A DNA stretch of 64,000 bases, from assembly GCF_012328925.1 (NCBI RefSeq), contig NZ_JAAXLS010000004.1, forward strand, positions 1 to 64,000, in the 5' to 3' direction. Shown piece by piece: positions 1 to 8,086 of the stretch. The stretch is from Amycolatopsis acididurans (GTDB lineage Bacteria; Actinomycetota; Actinomycetes; Mycobacteriales; Pseudonocardiaceae). The notes beneath the pieces are model-generated. The model did not search any database. It saw only the letters and a list, made by a program, of their open reading frames with translations, and was not told where the DNA came from. Every line of letters starts with the position of its first letter. Position 1 is the first letter of the stretch. The position numbers and the translations under genes were made by a program.

Positions 1-560
1 GCCCCACCCCGCCCCGCGAGTCCAGCCTTCCGGCCGCGCGAGTTGAGGTTTCCGGTCGCGTGAGTCGGGGCTTCCGGTCGTGCGAGTGCAGGCTTCCGGT
101 CTGCGGTCGCGGGAGTTGAGGTTTGCGCTCATGCGAGTGCAGGCTTCTCGTCGCGCGGGTTGAGGTTTCCGGTCGTGCGAGTTGAGGCTTGTGGTCGCGT
201 GAGTTGGGGTTTCTGGTCGCGTGAGTCGGGGCTTCCGGCCGCCCGAGACGTCCCGTCCCGCGAGTCCAAGCTTCGCGTCGGCAGAGTCTGGGCTTCCCGG
301 CCTCCGAGTCCAGGTTTCCCGTGGCGCGAGTGCAGACTTCCGGACTTCCGAGACCCAGGTTTCCCAGCGCCCGAATGCATACTTCGCGTCGGCCGAGTCC
401 AGCCTTGCGTCCCGCGAGTCCGGGTTTCTGGTCGTGCGAGTCCAGACTTCCCGGCGCCCCGAGTCCAGGTCGCGCGAGTGCCGGACTTCCCCTCGCGGCG
501 AGTCCAGACTTCGTGGCGCGCGAGTCCGGACTTCGCGGCGCCCAGGGTTCCAGCGCGTCC
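1..560. repeat. 22-bp tandem repeat array, increasingly degenerate
   Basis: The stretch has no convincing gene. About the first ten units repeat every 22 bp on a pattern close to GCGAGTNNAGGCTTCCGGTC, with alternating C/T at a few positions and one unit lengthened to about 29 bp. From about position 240 the units become irregular, but the GAGT and CTTC cores remain recognisable up to about 540. The array seems to begin before the window. Open frames through it on either strand are repeat translations with no protein-like character. It ends about 60-80 bp before the Rv2175c-type gene. Function is unknown; unit number probably varies between strains. Confidence 0.85.
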
Positions 561-639
561 CGCGAATCCACCCCTCCCGGCGTCCGCCTCGTTACGCCAT
601 TAGAGTGGTATTGCGCTGAGTGATGTCCGATGTGGCACA

Positions 640-1017
640 GTGTCAGCTGTGAGTGCGATTCCAGTCGCTGATGACGTGCTCGGCCCCGACGTCGCCGTGC
701 TCTCGCTCGGCGAGGTGAGTAAGGAACTGGGGCTTTCGGCCAACAAGGTGCGGCAGATGCTTCGGGATGGCCAGTTGCTGGCCGTCCGCCGGGACAAGGA
801 GCTGTACGTTCCCGCGGATTTCCTTGCCGGGACAACACTCGTCAAAGGTCTTGCCGGGCTGCTGACGGTGCTCGCCGACGCCGGTTTCGACCGCACCGAG
901 ATGTTGCGCTGGCTCTACACCGAGGACGAGTCCCTTCCCGGTGTAACGCCGATCAACGCCCTGCGCACCAACCACGGCACCGAGGTCAAGCGGCGCGCGC
1001 AGGCAATGGCCTTCTGA
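640..1017 (+). CDS. Rv2175c-family winged-helix DNA-binding protein
   Basis: A 125-residue protein resembling mycobacterial Rv2175c, a small DNA-binding protein encoded beside the Ser/Thr kinase gene pknL. The helix-turn-helix lies at about residues 22-60 (LSLGEVSKELGLSANKVRQ followed by an RRDKELYVP wing), and the C-terminal half ends in TNHGTEVKRRAQAMAF. The start is GTG640 or the in-frame GTG649; neither has a clear ribosome site and the message may be leaderless. In Mycobacterium the orthologue is phosphorylated on an N-terminal threonine (family knowledge); the first 35 residues here contain no threonine, so that control may be absent. The kinase gene would lie outside the window or elsewhere. 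Confidence 0.8.
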   Translation: MSAVSAIPVADDVLGPDVAVLSLGEVSKELGLSANKVRQMLRDGQLLAVRRDKELYVPADFLAGTTLVKGLAGLLTVLADAGFDRTEMLRWLYTEDESLPGVTPINALRTNHGTEVKRRAQAMAF

Positions 1018-1097
1018 CGACACACCCCCCATGCGGGTTATGCACCGTCGTGCCGTGGAGGACCCCGAGAACGATGCGGGATCCCCCACGGCCTCGC

Positions 1098-1886
1098 TCA
1101 GGAGTTCTGGGCGTCGCGCCAGGCGATCCACTTCGACAGCGCCGACAGGTCGTAGTCGGGGCCACCGGTGCCGACGGTGAACGTCGAGACGCCCAGCTCG
1201 CGCAGCTTCGGGCCGACCTCGTCCGGCTCGCCCTGCACGCCGACGGACAGCTCGATCTCGGCCGGGTCACGCCCGACGTCGGCGCAGTGCGCGCGCAGGA
1301 TGCCGATCTTGCGCTCGGCCACCTCGGGGTCGGCGAAACCGTGCCAGATGTCGGCGTGCTTGGCGACCAGCTTCAGCGTCTTCTTCTCGCCGCCGCCGCC
1401 GATCAGCACCGGGATCTTGCGCTGCGGCTGCGGGTTGAGCTTGTCCAGCCGCGATTCGATGCGCGGCAGCGCGTCCGCGAGATCGTCCAGGCGTCCGCCC
1501 GCCGTGCCGAACTCGTAGCCGTACTCGTCGTAATCCTTCTGGAACCAGCCGGAACCGATGCCGAGGATCAGCCGCCCGCCGCTGATGTTGTCGACCGTGC
1601 GCGCCATGTCCGCGAGCAACTCCGGGTTGCGGTAGCTGTTGCACGTGACGAGCGCACCGATCTCCACCCGCGACGTCGACTCGGCCCAGGCGCCCAGCAT
1701 CGTCCAGCACTCGTAGTGCAGCCCGTCCGGATCGCCGTACAAGGGATAGAAGTGATCCCAGTTGAAGATGATGTCCACGCCGAGGTCCTCGGCTTCGGAG
1801 GCGGTGGCGCGGATCTTGGCGTAGTCGGCGTGCTGCGGCTGTAGCTGCAGACCGATCCGGACGGGCCGTGCGGCAGAAGTGGTCAT
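1098..1886 (-). CDS. LLM-class F420-dependent oxidoreductase (luciferase-like)
   Basis: A 262-residue TIM-barrel protein of the luciferase-like family. The N-terminus IGLQLQPQHADY and the NWDHFYPL segment at about residue 40 are typical of the F420-binding branch, as are GIGSGWFQKDYDEYG and the VLIGGGGEKKTL phosphate-binding loop. The ATG overlaps the stop of the phytoene synthase gene in an ATGA junction, so it is the last gene of the carotenoid operon and probably translationally coupled to it. Family members use reduced F420 (or FMN) for hydride transfer. The substrate cannot be read from sequence; the position suggests a carotenoid or isoprenoid intermediate, which is inference. Confidence 0.8.
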   Translation of the reverse strand: MTTSAARPVRIGLQLQPQHADYAKIRATASEAEDLGVDIIFNWDHFYPLYGDPDGLHYECWTMLGAWAESTSRVEIGALVTCNSYRNPELLADMARTVDNISGGRLILGIGSGWFQKDYDEYGYEFGTAGGRLDDLADALPRIESRLDKLNPQPQRKIPVLIGGGGEKKTLKLVAKHADIWHGFADPEVAERKIGILRAHCADVGRDPAEIELSVGVQGEPDEVGPKLRELGVSTFTVGTGGPDYDLSALSKWIAWRDAQNS

Positions 1887-2767
1887 GATCGCAAGCCTAA
1901 ACCCGCCCCGGCGGCATACGCAGCGGCGGTGATCAGGCGCCGCCCCCTGCCGACGGCGACACGGCGCGCGAGCACGTCGTAGTCGCGCCGGACGATTTCA
2001 TCCAGAATGCCGCGGTAGAGCACCAGCGCGGTCCGCACGCACGGCCGGGACTCCTTGCGCAGCAACGAAATCCCGGACTCGGCGCGCCGGTAGATCGCGC
2101 GCGCGTGCGCCACCAGCGCGGCCATCGCGCGGCGGATCCTCGGATCGCGGCGCCCGTGTGCGCGGCACCACACCAGCAGATCACGGTCCACACCGAACGC
2201 CGCGAGTTCGGCGACCGGCAGGTACAGCCTGCCCCGGTCGAGGTCCTCGCCGATGTCGCGCAGGAAGTTCGTGAGCTGGAACGCCTCGCCGAGTGCGGCC
2301 GCGCTCGGGGCCGCTTCCCGTTGCGGCACCACGGTTCCCAGTATCGGCAGCATCAGCAGACCGATGACGCTCGCGGAACCGTAGGTGTACTCGGCGAGGT
2401 CGTCGAAGGTTTCGTACTCGGCGACGGTCAGGTCCATCCGCATCGACCTGAGGAACGCGTCGAAGAGTTCGCGATCCAGGCCGTAGCGCCGGATCGTGTC
2501 GGCGAGCGCGACGAGCACCGGATCGTTCTGCGGATTGCCCGCGAAAAGCTTGTCCAGCCGCTGTTCCAGCTCGGCCAGCCCGATGTCCGGATCGCTGCCC
2601 GGCTCCGGATTGTCGACCACCTCGTCGGCGATCCTCGCGAAGCCGTACAGCGCGTGCGTCGCGGGCCGGGCGCCGGCGGGCAGCAGGCGGGTGGCGAGGA
2701 AGAACGTCTTGCCGTGCTGGGCGTTGATCCGGCGGCAGTCGCGGTAGGCGTTCTCCAGATCGGTCAT
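1883..2767 (-). CDS. crtB: phytoene synthase CrtB
   Basis: A squalene/phytoene synthase family protein of 294 residues, expected to condense two geranylgeranyl diphosphates head to head into phytoene. Two aspartate-rich motifs are visible: DEVVD at residues 48-52, and NFLRDIGEDLDRGRLYLP in the middle of the protein. The chosen ATG at 2767 gives MTDLENAYRDC and overlaps the crtI stop (ATGA). The frame stays open 26 codons further upstream but that part lies inside crtI and looks non-coding. Length and motifs match the family. Its 3' end overlaps the F420-type oxidoreductase gene by 4 bp. Confidence 0.93.
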   Translation of the reverse strand: MTDLENAYRDCRRINAQHGKTFFLATRLLPAGARPATHALYGFARIADEVVDNPEPGSDPDIGLAELEQRLDKLFAGNPQNDPVLVALADTIRRYGLDRELFDAFLRSMRMDLTVAEYETFDDLAEYTYGSASVIGLLMLPILGTVVPQREAAPSAAALGEAFQLTNFLRDIGEDLDRGRLYLPVAELAAFGVDRDLLVWCRAHGRRDPRIRRAMAALVAHARAIYRRAESGISLLRKESRPCVRTALVLYRGILDEIVRRDYDVLARRVAVGRGRRLITAAAYAAGAGLGLRS

Positions 2768-4206
2768 CGTCCAGTGATCCTCGCGGCTGCCAGTCGTCCG
2801 GATATCAGCACCGGAGGTATACCCACGCCCGGTGTGGTTCCACACCCCGCGAGCACGACGTTGTCGACCCCGCGCACGACGTTGCGCGGCCGGAACGGGC
2901 CGGTCTGGGCGAACGTGTGCGCCAGCGAGAACGGGGTGCCCGCCGCGAGCCCGCGTTCGGCCCAGTCCCGCGGCGTGACCACCTCGTGCACGTCGTAGTC
3001 CTCGCCGAACCCGCTCAGCCCGCGCGCGGCGAGCGTGCGCACGAGTTCGTCACGGTAGGCGGGACCCACGCGGGCCCAGTCGATCCGGCCGGCCCTCAGG
3101 TTCGGCGCCGGGGCCAGTACCGAGATCACCTGGCCGTTCGAGGACAGCGTGGGATCGGTCGCGGTCGGCCGGGTCACCAGCAGCGAAGGATCACTCATTA
3201 GCGAGCCGTGGCGGATGATCTCGGCGAACGTGCGTTCCCACGCGTCGCCGAAGAAGATCGTGTGGTGGTCCAGCTCGTCCCAGCTCCGGCGCGCGCGGCC
3301 GTGCAGCACGACCGCTGACGGCGAGAACTTCAGCGGCAGCACGCGCCGCGGCCGGATCCCGAGCAGGCGGTAGGACGTGGTGAGTTCGGTGGCCAGCACC
3401 ACCGCGTCGCATTCGATACGCTCGCCCGCGCGCGTGCGGACGGCGCGCACGCGTGAGGAAACCCTTTCCAGCCAAGCGGCCTCGGTCTTGAAGCGCAGGC
3501 TCGCGCCCGCGCCCTCGGCGGCGTCGGCGAGCATCTGCCCGACCCGGCCCATCCCGCCGAGCGGGTAGTACACGCCCGCGACCGTGTCCATGTAGGGAAT
3601 GACGCCGTAGGCGGCCAAAGCGTTTCGCGGATCCAGTCCGGCGTACAACGCCTGAAAGGAAAAAAGCTTGCGCAGGCGGGGATCGTGCAAGAACCGGCCG
3701 ATGCGCGGACCGAGCCGCCCGAAACCGCCCAGTGTCAGCAACTTCACCAGTTCCGGCCGGGCGAGATCGAGCGGAGAATCGAAGTTACCGCCGATGAAAT
3801 GGTCCTTCTCCGCGGCGTACAGCTCGGTGAGCCAGCGCCGCAGCCGCCGGTAGCCGTCGGCCTCGCGCGGACCGGCGAATGCGCGGACCTCCTCTTCCAT
3901 CGCCTCGCCGTCGGTGCGCACGGCGATCGAGCTGCCGTCGGCGAAGCGCGCCCGGTAGGCCGGATCCAGCCGGATCAGCCGCAGCCTGCTGGTCTCGCCG
4001 ACCGCCGCGAGCGCCTCGTCCAGCAGCTCCGGCATGGTCAGCACGGTCGCGCCGGTGTCGACGGAGTAGCCGTCGAACTCGCGCTGGCTGACCCGCCCGC
4101 CCGGCCGGTCGTCCTGTTCCAGCACCGTCACCTCGCGGCCCGCGCCCAGCAGGTGCAGCGCGGCGGACAGGCCCGCGAGCCCGGCGCCGATCACGACGAC
4201 GTGCAT
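2764..4206 (-). CDS. crtI: phytoene desaturase CrtI
   Basis: A 480-residue FAD-dependent CrtI-type desaturase. The N-terminal dinucleotide fold reads VVIGAGLAGLSAALHL followed by an acidic beta-strand end and RPGGRVSQ. The C-terminal FAD motif is near DNVVLAGCGTTPGVGIPPVLISGR. The enzyme introduces double bonds into phytoene to give lycopene or a related polyene. It starts 1 bp after the idsA stop and its own stop overlaps crtB. There is no lycopene cyclase, hydroxylase or elongase in the window, so the end product is either acyclic or finished by genes elsewhere. Confidence 0.93.
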   Translation of the reverse strand: MHVVVIGAGLAGLSAALHLLGAGREVTVLEQDDRPGGRVSQREFDGYSVDTGATVLTMPELLDEALAAVGETSRLRLIRLDPAYRARFADGSSIAVRTDGEAMEEEVRAFAGPREADGYRRLRRWLTELYAAEKDHFIGGNFDSPLDLARPELVKLLTLGGFGRLGPRIGRFLHDPRLRKLFSFQALYAGLDPRNALAAYGVIPYMDTVAGVYYPLGGMGRVGQMLADAAEGAGASLRFKTEAAWLERVSSRVRAVRTRAGERIECDAVVLATELTTSYRLLGIRPRRVLPLKFSPSAVVLHGRARRSWDELDHHTIFFGDAWERTFAEIIRHGSLMSDPSLLVTRPTATDPTLSSNGQVISVLAPAPNLRAGRIDWARVGPAYRDELVRTLAARGLSGFGEDYDVHEVVTPRDWAERGLAAGTPFSLAHTFAQTGPFRPRNVVRGVDNVVLAGCGTTPGVGIPPVLISGRLAAARITGR

Positions 4207-4207
4207 G

Positions 4208-5272
4208 TCAGTAGGTCCTCTGCGTCGCTTTGCCCGCGAGGTCGGCCAGATGCGTCGCGGCGGGTTCGGTGAGATGCGCGCGGTCGAGCGCGGCCAGTGC
4301 GGTGTAGGTCAGCTCGTCGATCCGCTGTTCGACCGCGGCGACCGCGCCCACCTCGGTGAGCGTCTTGCGCACCACGTCCACGTCGGACTCGGTCAGCGAC
4401 GGCTCGCCCAGTGCCTCGGTGATGGCCGCGGCCTGCTCGTCGCGGGCCAGCCGCAGGCCGAGCGCGATGAGCAGGGTCCGCTTGCCCTCGCGCAGATCGT
4501 CGCCGGCGGGTTTGCCGGTGACCGAGGGATCGCCGAACACGCCGAGCAGATCGTCGCGCAGCTGGAAGGCCACCCCGAGGTCGCGGCCGAACTCGCGCAG
4601 GGTCGCGATCTGCGACTGCGCGGCCCCGGCGAGTGCGGCACCGAGGTGCAGCGGGCGTTCCACGGTGTAGGCGGCGGTTTTGAGGCGGTTGACCCGCAGT
4701 GCCGCTTCCGGTGTGGTGTCGCCGCTGGCCTGCGTGCGGACGTCGAGGAACTGCCCGGCGAGCACCTCGGTGCGCATCGCCCGCCACGCGGGCCGCGCGC
4801 GCTCCAGCGTCGGCGCGGGCAGCGGGGCGGCGGAGAACATGTCGTCGGCCCACGCGAGCGCCAGGTCGCCGATGAGGATCGCGGTGGCCAGCCCGAAGGC
4901 GGCCGGGGGGCCGAGCCAGCGTTCCGCGGTGTGCATGTCGGCGAACGCGACGTGCACCGTCGGCCTGCCGCGACGCGAGTCCGACGAGTCGATCAGATCG
5001 TCGTGGATCAGCGCGCAGGCCTGCACGAGTTCGAGGCTGGCCACGGCCCGCAGCACGCCGTCGGCGTCCGCGGGCTCGCCTCCGGTGCCGCGCCAGCCCC
5101 ACCAGGCGAACGTGGGCCGCAGCCGTTTCCCGCCGCGCAGCACGAACTCGGTGAGCGCGTCGACGCCGGAGGAGAAGCCGGGCTCGGTGTGCTGAATCGC
5201 GGCACCAGCCTCACGCAGGAAGCGGGTCAGCTCCCGTTCCACGTGGCCCGGCAGGTCGGCGTCATAGTCCAT
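4208..5272 (-). CDS. idsA: polyprenyl diphosphate (GGPP) synthase, IdsA/CrtE type
   Basis: A trans-isoprenyl diphosphate synthase of 354 residues. The first aspartate motif is LIHDDLID at residues 89-95 and the second is RDDLLGVFGD from residue 239; GGKRLRP at 48-54 binds the diphosphate. It should supply geranylgeranyl diphosphate to CrtB as first gene of the idsA-crtI-crtB-LLM operon. The start ATG at 5272 (MDYDADLPGHVE) is preferred over an upstream ATG at 5359 because the extension is low-complexity and would overlap the divergent PIG-L gene. Homologues next to Rv2175c in Mycobacterium are called idsA2. Confidence 0.9.
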   Translation of the reverse strand: MDYDADLPGHVERELTRFLREAGAAIQHTEPGFSSGVDALTEFVLRGGKRLRPTFAWWGWRGTGGEPADADGVLRAVASLELVQACALIHDDLIDSSDSRRGRPTVHVAFADMHTAERWLGPPAAFGLATAILIGDLALAWADDMFSAAPLPAPTLERARPAWRAMRTEVLAGQFLDVRTQASGDTTPEAALRVNRLKTAAYTVERPLHLGAALAGAAQSQIATLREFGRDLGVAFQLRDDLLGVFGDPSVTGKPAGDDLREGKRTLLIALGLRLARDEQAAAITEALGEPSLTESDVDVVRKTLTEVGAVAAVEQRIDELTYTALAALDRAHLTEPAATHLADLAGKATQRTY

Positions 5273-5351
5273 GCCTCTATCGTCGGGGCTACCTCGCGTT
5301 CGCGCGATCCCAGGGTGGTCGCGATGTGACGAACAGCCGTAGTGTTGCTCC
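5273..5351. promoter_or_regulatory. divergent promoter region of the carotenoid operon and PIG-L gene
   Basis: Only 79 bp separate the two start codons, so both promoters must lie here or inside the first codons. I see no clear operator palindrome and no convincing -35/-10 pair. No regulator gene is adjacent to the carotenoid operon. Confidence 0.4.
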
Positions 5352-6137
5352 GTGGCCACACTTGTGACTTTTCATGCCCATCCCGACGACGAGTGCATCA
5401 CCTGCGGCGGTGTCATGCGCAAGGCCTACGAGGACGGCCATCGCGTCGTCCTGGTGGTGGCGACCCGCGGCGAGCAGGGCGAGGTCCCCGAGGGCTTTCT
5501 CGGCGACGGCGAGCAGCTGTGGGAGCGCCGCGTGCGCGAGACCCACGCGGCGGCGGAGATCCTCGGCGCCGAACGCGTCGAATTCCTCGGCTATACCGAC
5601 TCGGGGATGATGGGCGAGCCGACCAACGACGCGCCCGGTTCGTTCTGGCGCGCTCCGGTGGAGGAGGCGGCCGGGAAACTGGCCGCGATCCTGCGCGAGG
5701 AGAACGCGGAAGTCCTGACGTGCTATGACGATTTCGGCGGCTACGGGCATCCGGACCACATCCAGGTGCACCGGGTCGGCATGCGCGCGGCGGAACTGGC
5801 CGGCACACCCCGCGTCTACCAGGCGACGCAGAACCGCGACGAGATGATCAAGGGCATGAGCGAGCACGCGGACCGGGCCGCGGAGCTGGGTTTCACGGTG
5901 CCCGACGCGGCGGCCATGGCGCAGATCGGCAAACCGGAGTCCGAGATCACCGCGGCGGTGGACGTCACCGCTTACCTCGACTACAAGCGCAAGGCCATGC
6001 GCGCGCACGCCAGCCAGATCGCCGAGGACTCGTTTTTCCTTGCCACGCCTGACGAATTCTTCGTGGGCGCGTTCGGCACGGAATGGTTCATCCGGGCAGG
6101 CCAGGGGCCGGGGGTCACCGAGACGAATCTGCTGTGA
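5352..6137 (+). CDS. PIG-L (LmbE-like) zinc deacetylase, mycothiol-type
   Basis: A 261-residue metal-dependent deacetylase. The zinc motif HPDDE lies at residues 10-14 and the second motif GYGHPDHIQVH lies at about 134-144. The family includes MshB (GlcNAc-Ins deacetylase of mycothiol synthesis) and Mca (mycothiol S-conjugate amidase). AHPDDECITCGG and the full length resemble that branch, but I cannot tell which substrate is used. It starts at GTG, divergently from idsA, and its last 23 bp overlap the 3' end of the convergent hydrolase gene. Confidence 0.82.
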   Translation: MATLVTFHAHPDDECITCGGVMRKAYEDGHRVVLVVATRGEQGEVPEGFLGDGEQLWERRVRETHAAAEILGAERVEFLGYTDSGMMGEPTNDAPGSFWRAPVEEAAGKLAAILREENAEVLTCYDDFGGYGHPDHIQVHRVGMRAAELAGTPRVYQATQNRDEMIKGMSEHADRAAELGFTVPDAAAMAQIGKPESEITAAVDVTAYLDYKRKAMRAHASQIAEDSFFLATPDEFFVGAFGTEWFIRAGQGPGVTETNLL

Positions 6138-6918
6138 GCGGTTTCGCCTGGTCGAAGATCACGTCGGCCACGGCGGGGGAGCGCAGGTAGGCCCCCGCCG
6201 TCTGGAACTCCCAGATTCCCGTCGTGATGGGGATGTCGCGATCCACCCCCGCGATGCGCGTGCCGAGCCCGCCGGCCGGGACCGCCACGATGTCGGCGAC
6301 GTCGGCGAGGTTCACCCACCGCTTCACGCCCGGCGGCCGTCCGGCGTCGCCGCCGGGCCGTAGCCGGTCGAGCACGCTCGGCATGGCCAGCGGGCTGCCG
6401 AGGGTGACGAGCAAGTCCACCTCGTGCTCCTCGTGCGCCCACAGCGTCTCGTAGGCGACGACGCTGCCGAGCGAGTGCGCGACGATGACGTCCGGCCGGT
6501 GGGCGGCGACGGCGTCCGCGACGGCCGCGATGCTCGCCTCGCGCCGTTCCGCGGCACCGAGGTAGGTGTGCAGTTCCCTGGCGAAGGCCAGCCCGAACAG
6601 CCGCGTGCCCGGGCCGTAGCTCTGCCCGAGCCAGTCGGCCGCGCCCGGCGGGTCGAGGCCGGGACCGAACTGTCCGACCCAGCTCGCGAGCATCTCGCGT
6701 TCGCCGGGCAGCAGCTGTGCCGCGTCCTCCTCGAAACCGGAGTACACGTGGTGCCCGTAGTAGGCGACATGCAGGTCCACGGCCGAATCCGGGGGCATCG
6801 CCGTGCCGAGGTGACGGAACCAGTCCGTGGCGAGCGCGACGGCCGCGTCTCCCGGGGAACCGGCCTGCCGCAGATAGCGGTACGTGCCGACACCGTGCAC
6901 ACCAAGCACCCGGAGCAT
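6115..6918 (-). CDS. alpha/beta-fold serine hydrolase, putative
   Basis: A 267-residue protein starting MLRVLGVHGVGTYRYL. The HGVG oxyanion-type motif occurs near the start and the nucleophile elbow AHSLGS at about residue 145, as in lipase-like alpha/beta hydrolases. NLADVADIVAVP probably carries the acid residue. No signal peptide or membrane segment is seen, so it is probably cytoplasmic. It converges on and overlaps the PIG-L gene by 23 bp. The substrate is unknown. Confidence 0.65.
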   Translation of the reverse strand: MLRVLGVHGVGTYRYLRQAGSPGDAAVALATDWFRHLGTAMPPDSAVDLHVAYYGHHVYSGFEEDAAQLLPGEREMLASWVGQFGPGLDPPGAADWLGQSYGPGTRLFGLAFARELHTYLGAAERREASIAAVADAVAAHRPDVIVAHSLGSVVAYETLWAHEEHEVDLLVTLGSPLAMPSVLDRLRPGGDAGRPPGVKRWVNLADVADIVAVPAGGLGTRIAGVDRDIPITTGIWEFQTAGAYLRSPAVADVIFDQAKPLTADSSR

Positions 6919-7012
6919 CGGTGCCCTCTCTCCTCGCCGGACCGCGGTTCACCGCTGTAGTCGCTCCAGCGCGTTCCGTCGTTACCTCCCCGAGACCGCT
7001 ACGCTGAAATCC

Positions 7013-7696
7013 ATGTACCGGGAGCGGCCGGGCCGGGGCGTCGTGCACTGCTGGTGGGAGCAGCGCGTGGGCGACGCGGGCCGGATGCAGCGGGTCGTGC
7101 CGGACGTGTGCTCGGACATCATCGTCACCGCCGACGGGACCGCGGTCCTGGTCGGCCCGACCACCGAGGTCGCACTGCACGACCTCGCACCGGGCACCGA
7201 CTTCCGTGGGCTGCGGTTCCGCACCGAGGCGCTGGGCACGACGCTGCGGCTGCGGGCGCACGAACTACGTGACGCGACGCTGCCACTGTCGGCGCTCCTG
7301 CCCGACGACGTGGCCCGGCGCGTGGCCGAGGAGGTGTGGCTGGGCCGGTTCCCGGCGGGGCTGCGTCCCGATCCGGTCGAGCCGAGGCTGGCGTACGCGG
7401 TGCGGCGGCTGTGGCAGGGAGTGACCGGGGTGGCCGCGGTCGCCGAGGAGGTCAACGTCGCCGAGCGGCATCTGCGGCGGCTGTTTCTCGACCACACCGG
7501 GGTCGGCCCGAAGGCGGTCCAGCGCGTCGGCCGCTTCCAGCGGTTCCTGCGCGCCGGGGAGTCGGGCGAGCTGAACCTGGCCGGTCTCGCCGCGCTCGCC
7601 GGGTACGCCGACCAGGCGCATCTCACCCGCGAGGTGCGTGCGCTGACCGGGCTGAGCCCGGGCGCCCTGCTGCGGGAGCGCCGGTCCCCGGGCTAG
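7013..7696 (+). CDS. AraC-family transcriptional regulator
   Basis: A 227-residue regulator with a DUF6597-like N-terminal half (CWWEQRVG, VPDVCSDIIV) and a C-terminal AraC DNA-binding domain (VNVAERHLRRLF, LAGYADQAHLTREVRALTGLSPGAL). The ATG at 7013 (MYRERPGRG) is chosen over an upstream ATG in the same frame because homology-like sequence begins there. The small VOC gene follows after 10 bp on the same strand, so the two are probably co-transcribed and the VOC gene may be a target. The ligand is unknown. Confidence 0.82.
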   Translation: MYRERPGRGVVHCWWEQRVGDAGRMQRVVPDVCSDIIVTADGTAVLVGPTTEVALHDLAPGTDFRGLRFRTEALGTTLRLRAHELRDATLPLSALLPDDVARRVAEEVWLGRFPAGLRPDPVEPRLAYAVRRLWQGVTGVAAVAEEVNVAERHLRRLFLDHTGVGPKAVQRVGRFQRFLRAGESGELNLAGLAALAGYADQAHLTREVRALTGLSPGALLRERRSPG

Positions 7697-7706
7697 GGTC
7701 GCGATC

Positions 7707-8084
7707 ATGCTCAGACTCGGAATTCCGGTCATCGGGGTGACCGACGTCCAGCGTGCCGAGGATTTCTGGTGCGCGGCGCTGAACCTGGTGTCCGGCCAGG
7801 AGTGGAAGAGCGAGCGGTGGCGCACCCTGGTGCACGCGGACGGGACGGGCTCCGCGCTCGGGCTCATGTACAGCGAATCCCCGGTCGAGACCAAGCCCCG
7901 CATCCATCTCGACCTGTTCGTCGACAGCACCGGCGAGCAACAGGCCGAGATCGAGCGCCTGATCGGCCTCGGCGCCCGCCGCGTCGCGTGGGACTATCCG
8001 CCGCGACCGGATTTCGTCGTCCTCGCCGATCCGGACGGCAACGTCTTCTGCGTCGTCGACCTGAGCATCGCGCCCTCGGGCTGA
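7707..8084 (+). CDS. VOC (glyoxalase/bleomycin-resistance) family protein
   Basis: A single-module vicinal-oxygen-chelate protein of 125 residues beginning MLRLGIPVIGVTDVQRAEDFW. The C-terminal strand FVVLADPDGNVFCVVD is the usual VOC signature with the metal-binding acidic position at the end, and IHLDLFVDS carries a typical histidine. It follows the AraC-type regulator by 10 bp and ends 2 bp before the stop of the convergent LysR gene. The reaction is not predictable. Confidence 0.78.
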   Translation: MLRLGIPVIGVTDVQRAEDFWCAALNLVSGQEWKSERWRTLVHADGTGSALGLMYSESPVETKPRIHLDLFVDSTGEQQAEIERLIGLGARRVAWDYPPRPDFVVLADPDGNVFCVVDLSIAPSG

Positions 8085-8086
8085 GG

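Noticed and set aside
160..623. Several overlapping forward frames of 100-147 codons
   Set aside because: They are translations of the 22-bp repeat array in all frames, rich in Arg/Ser/Pro with no domain and no ribosome site.
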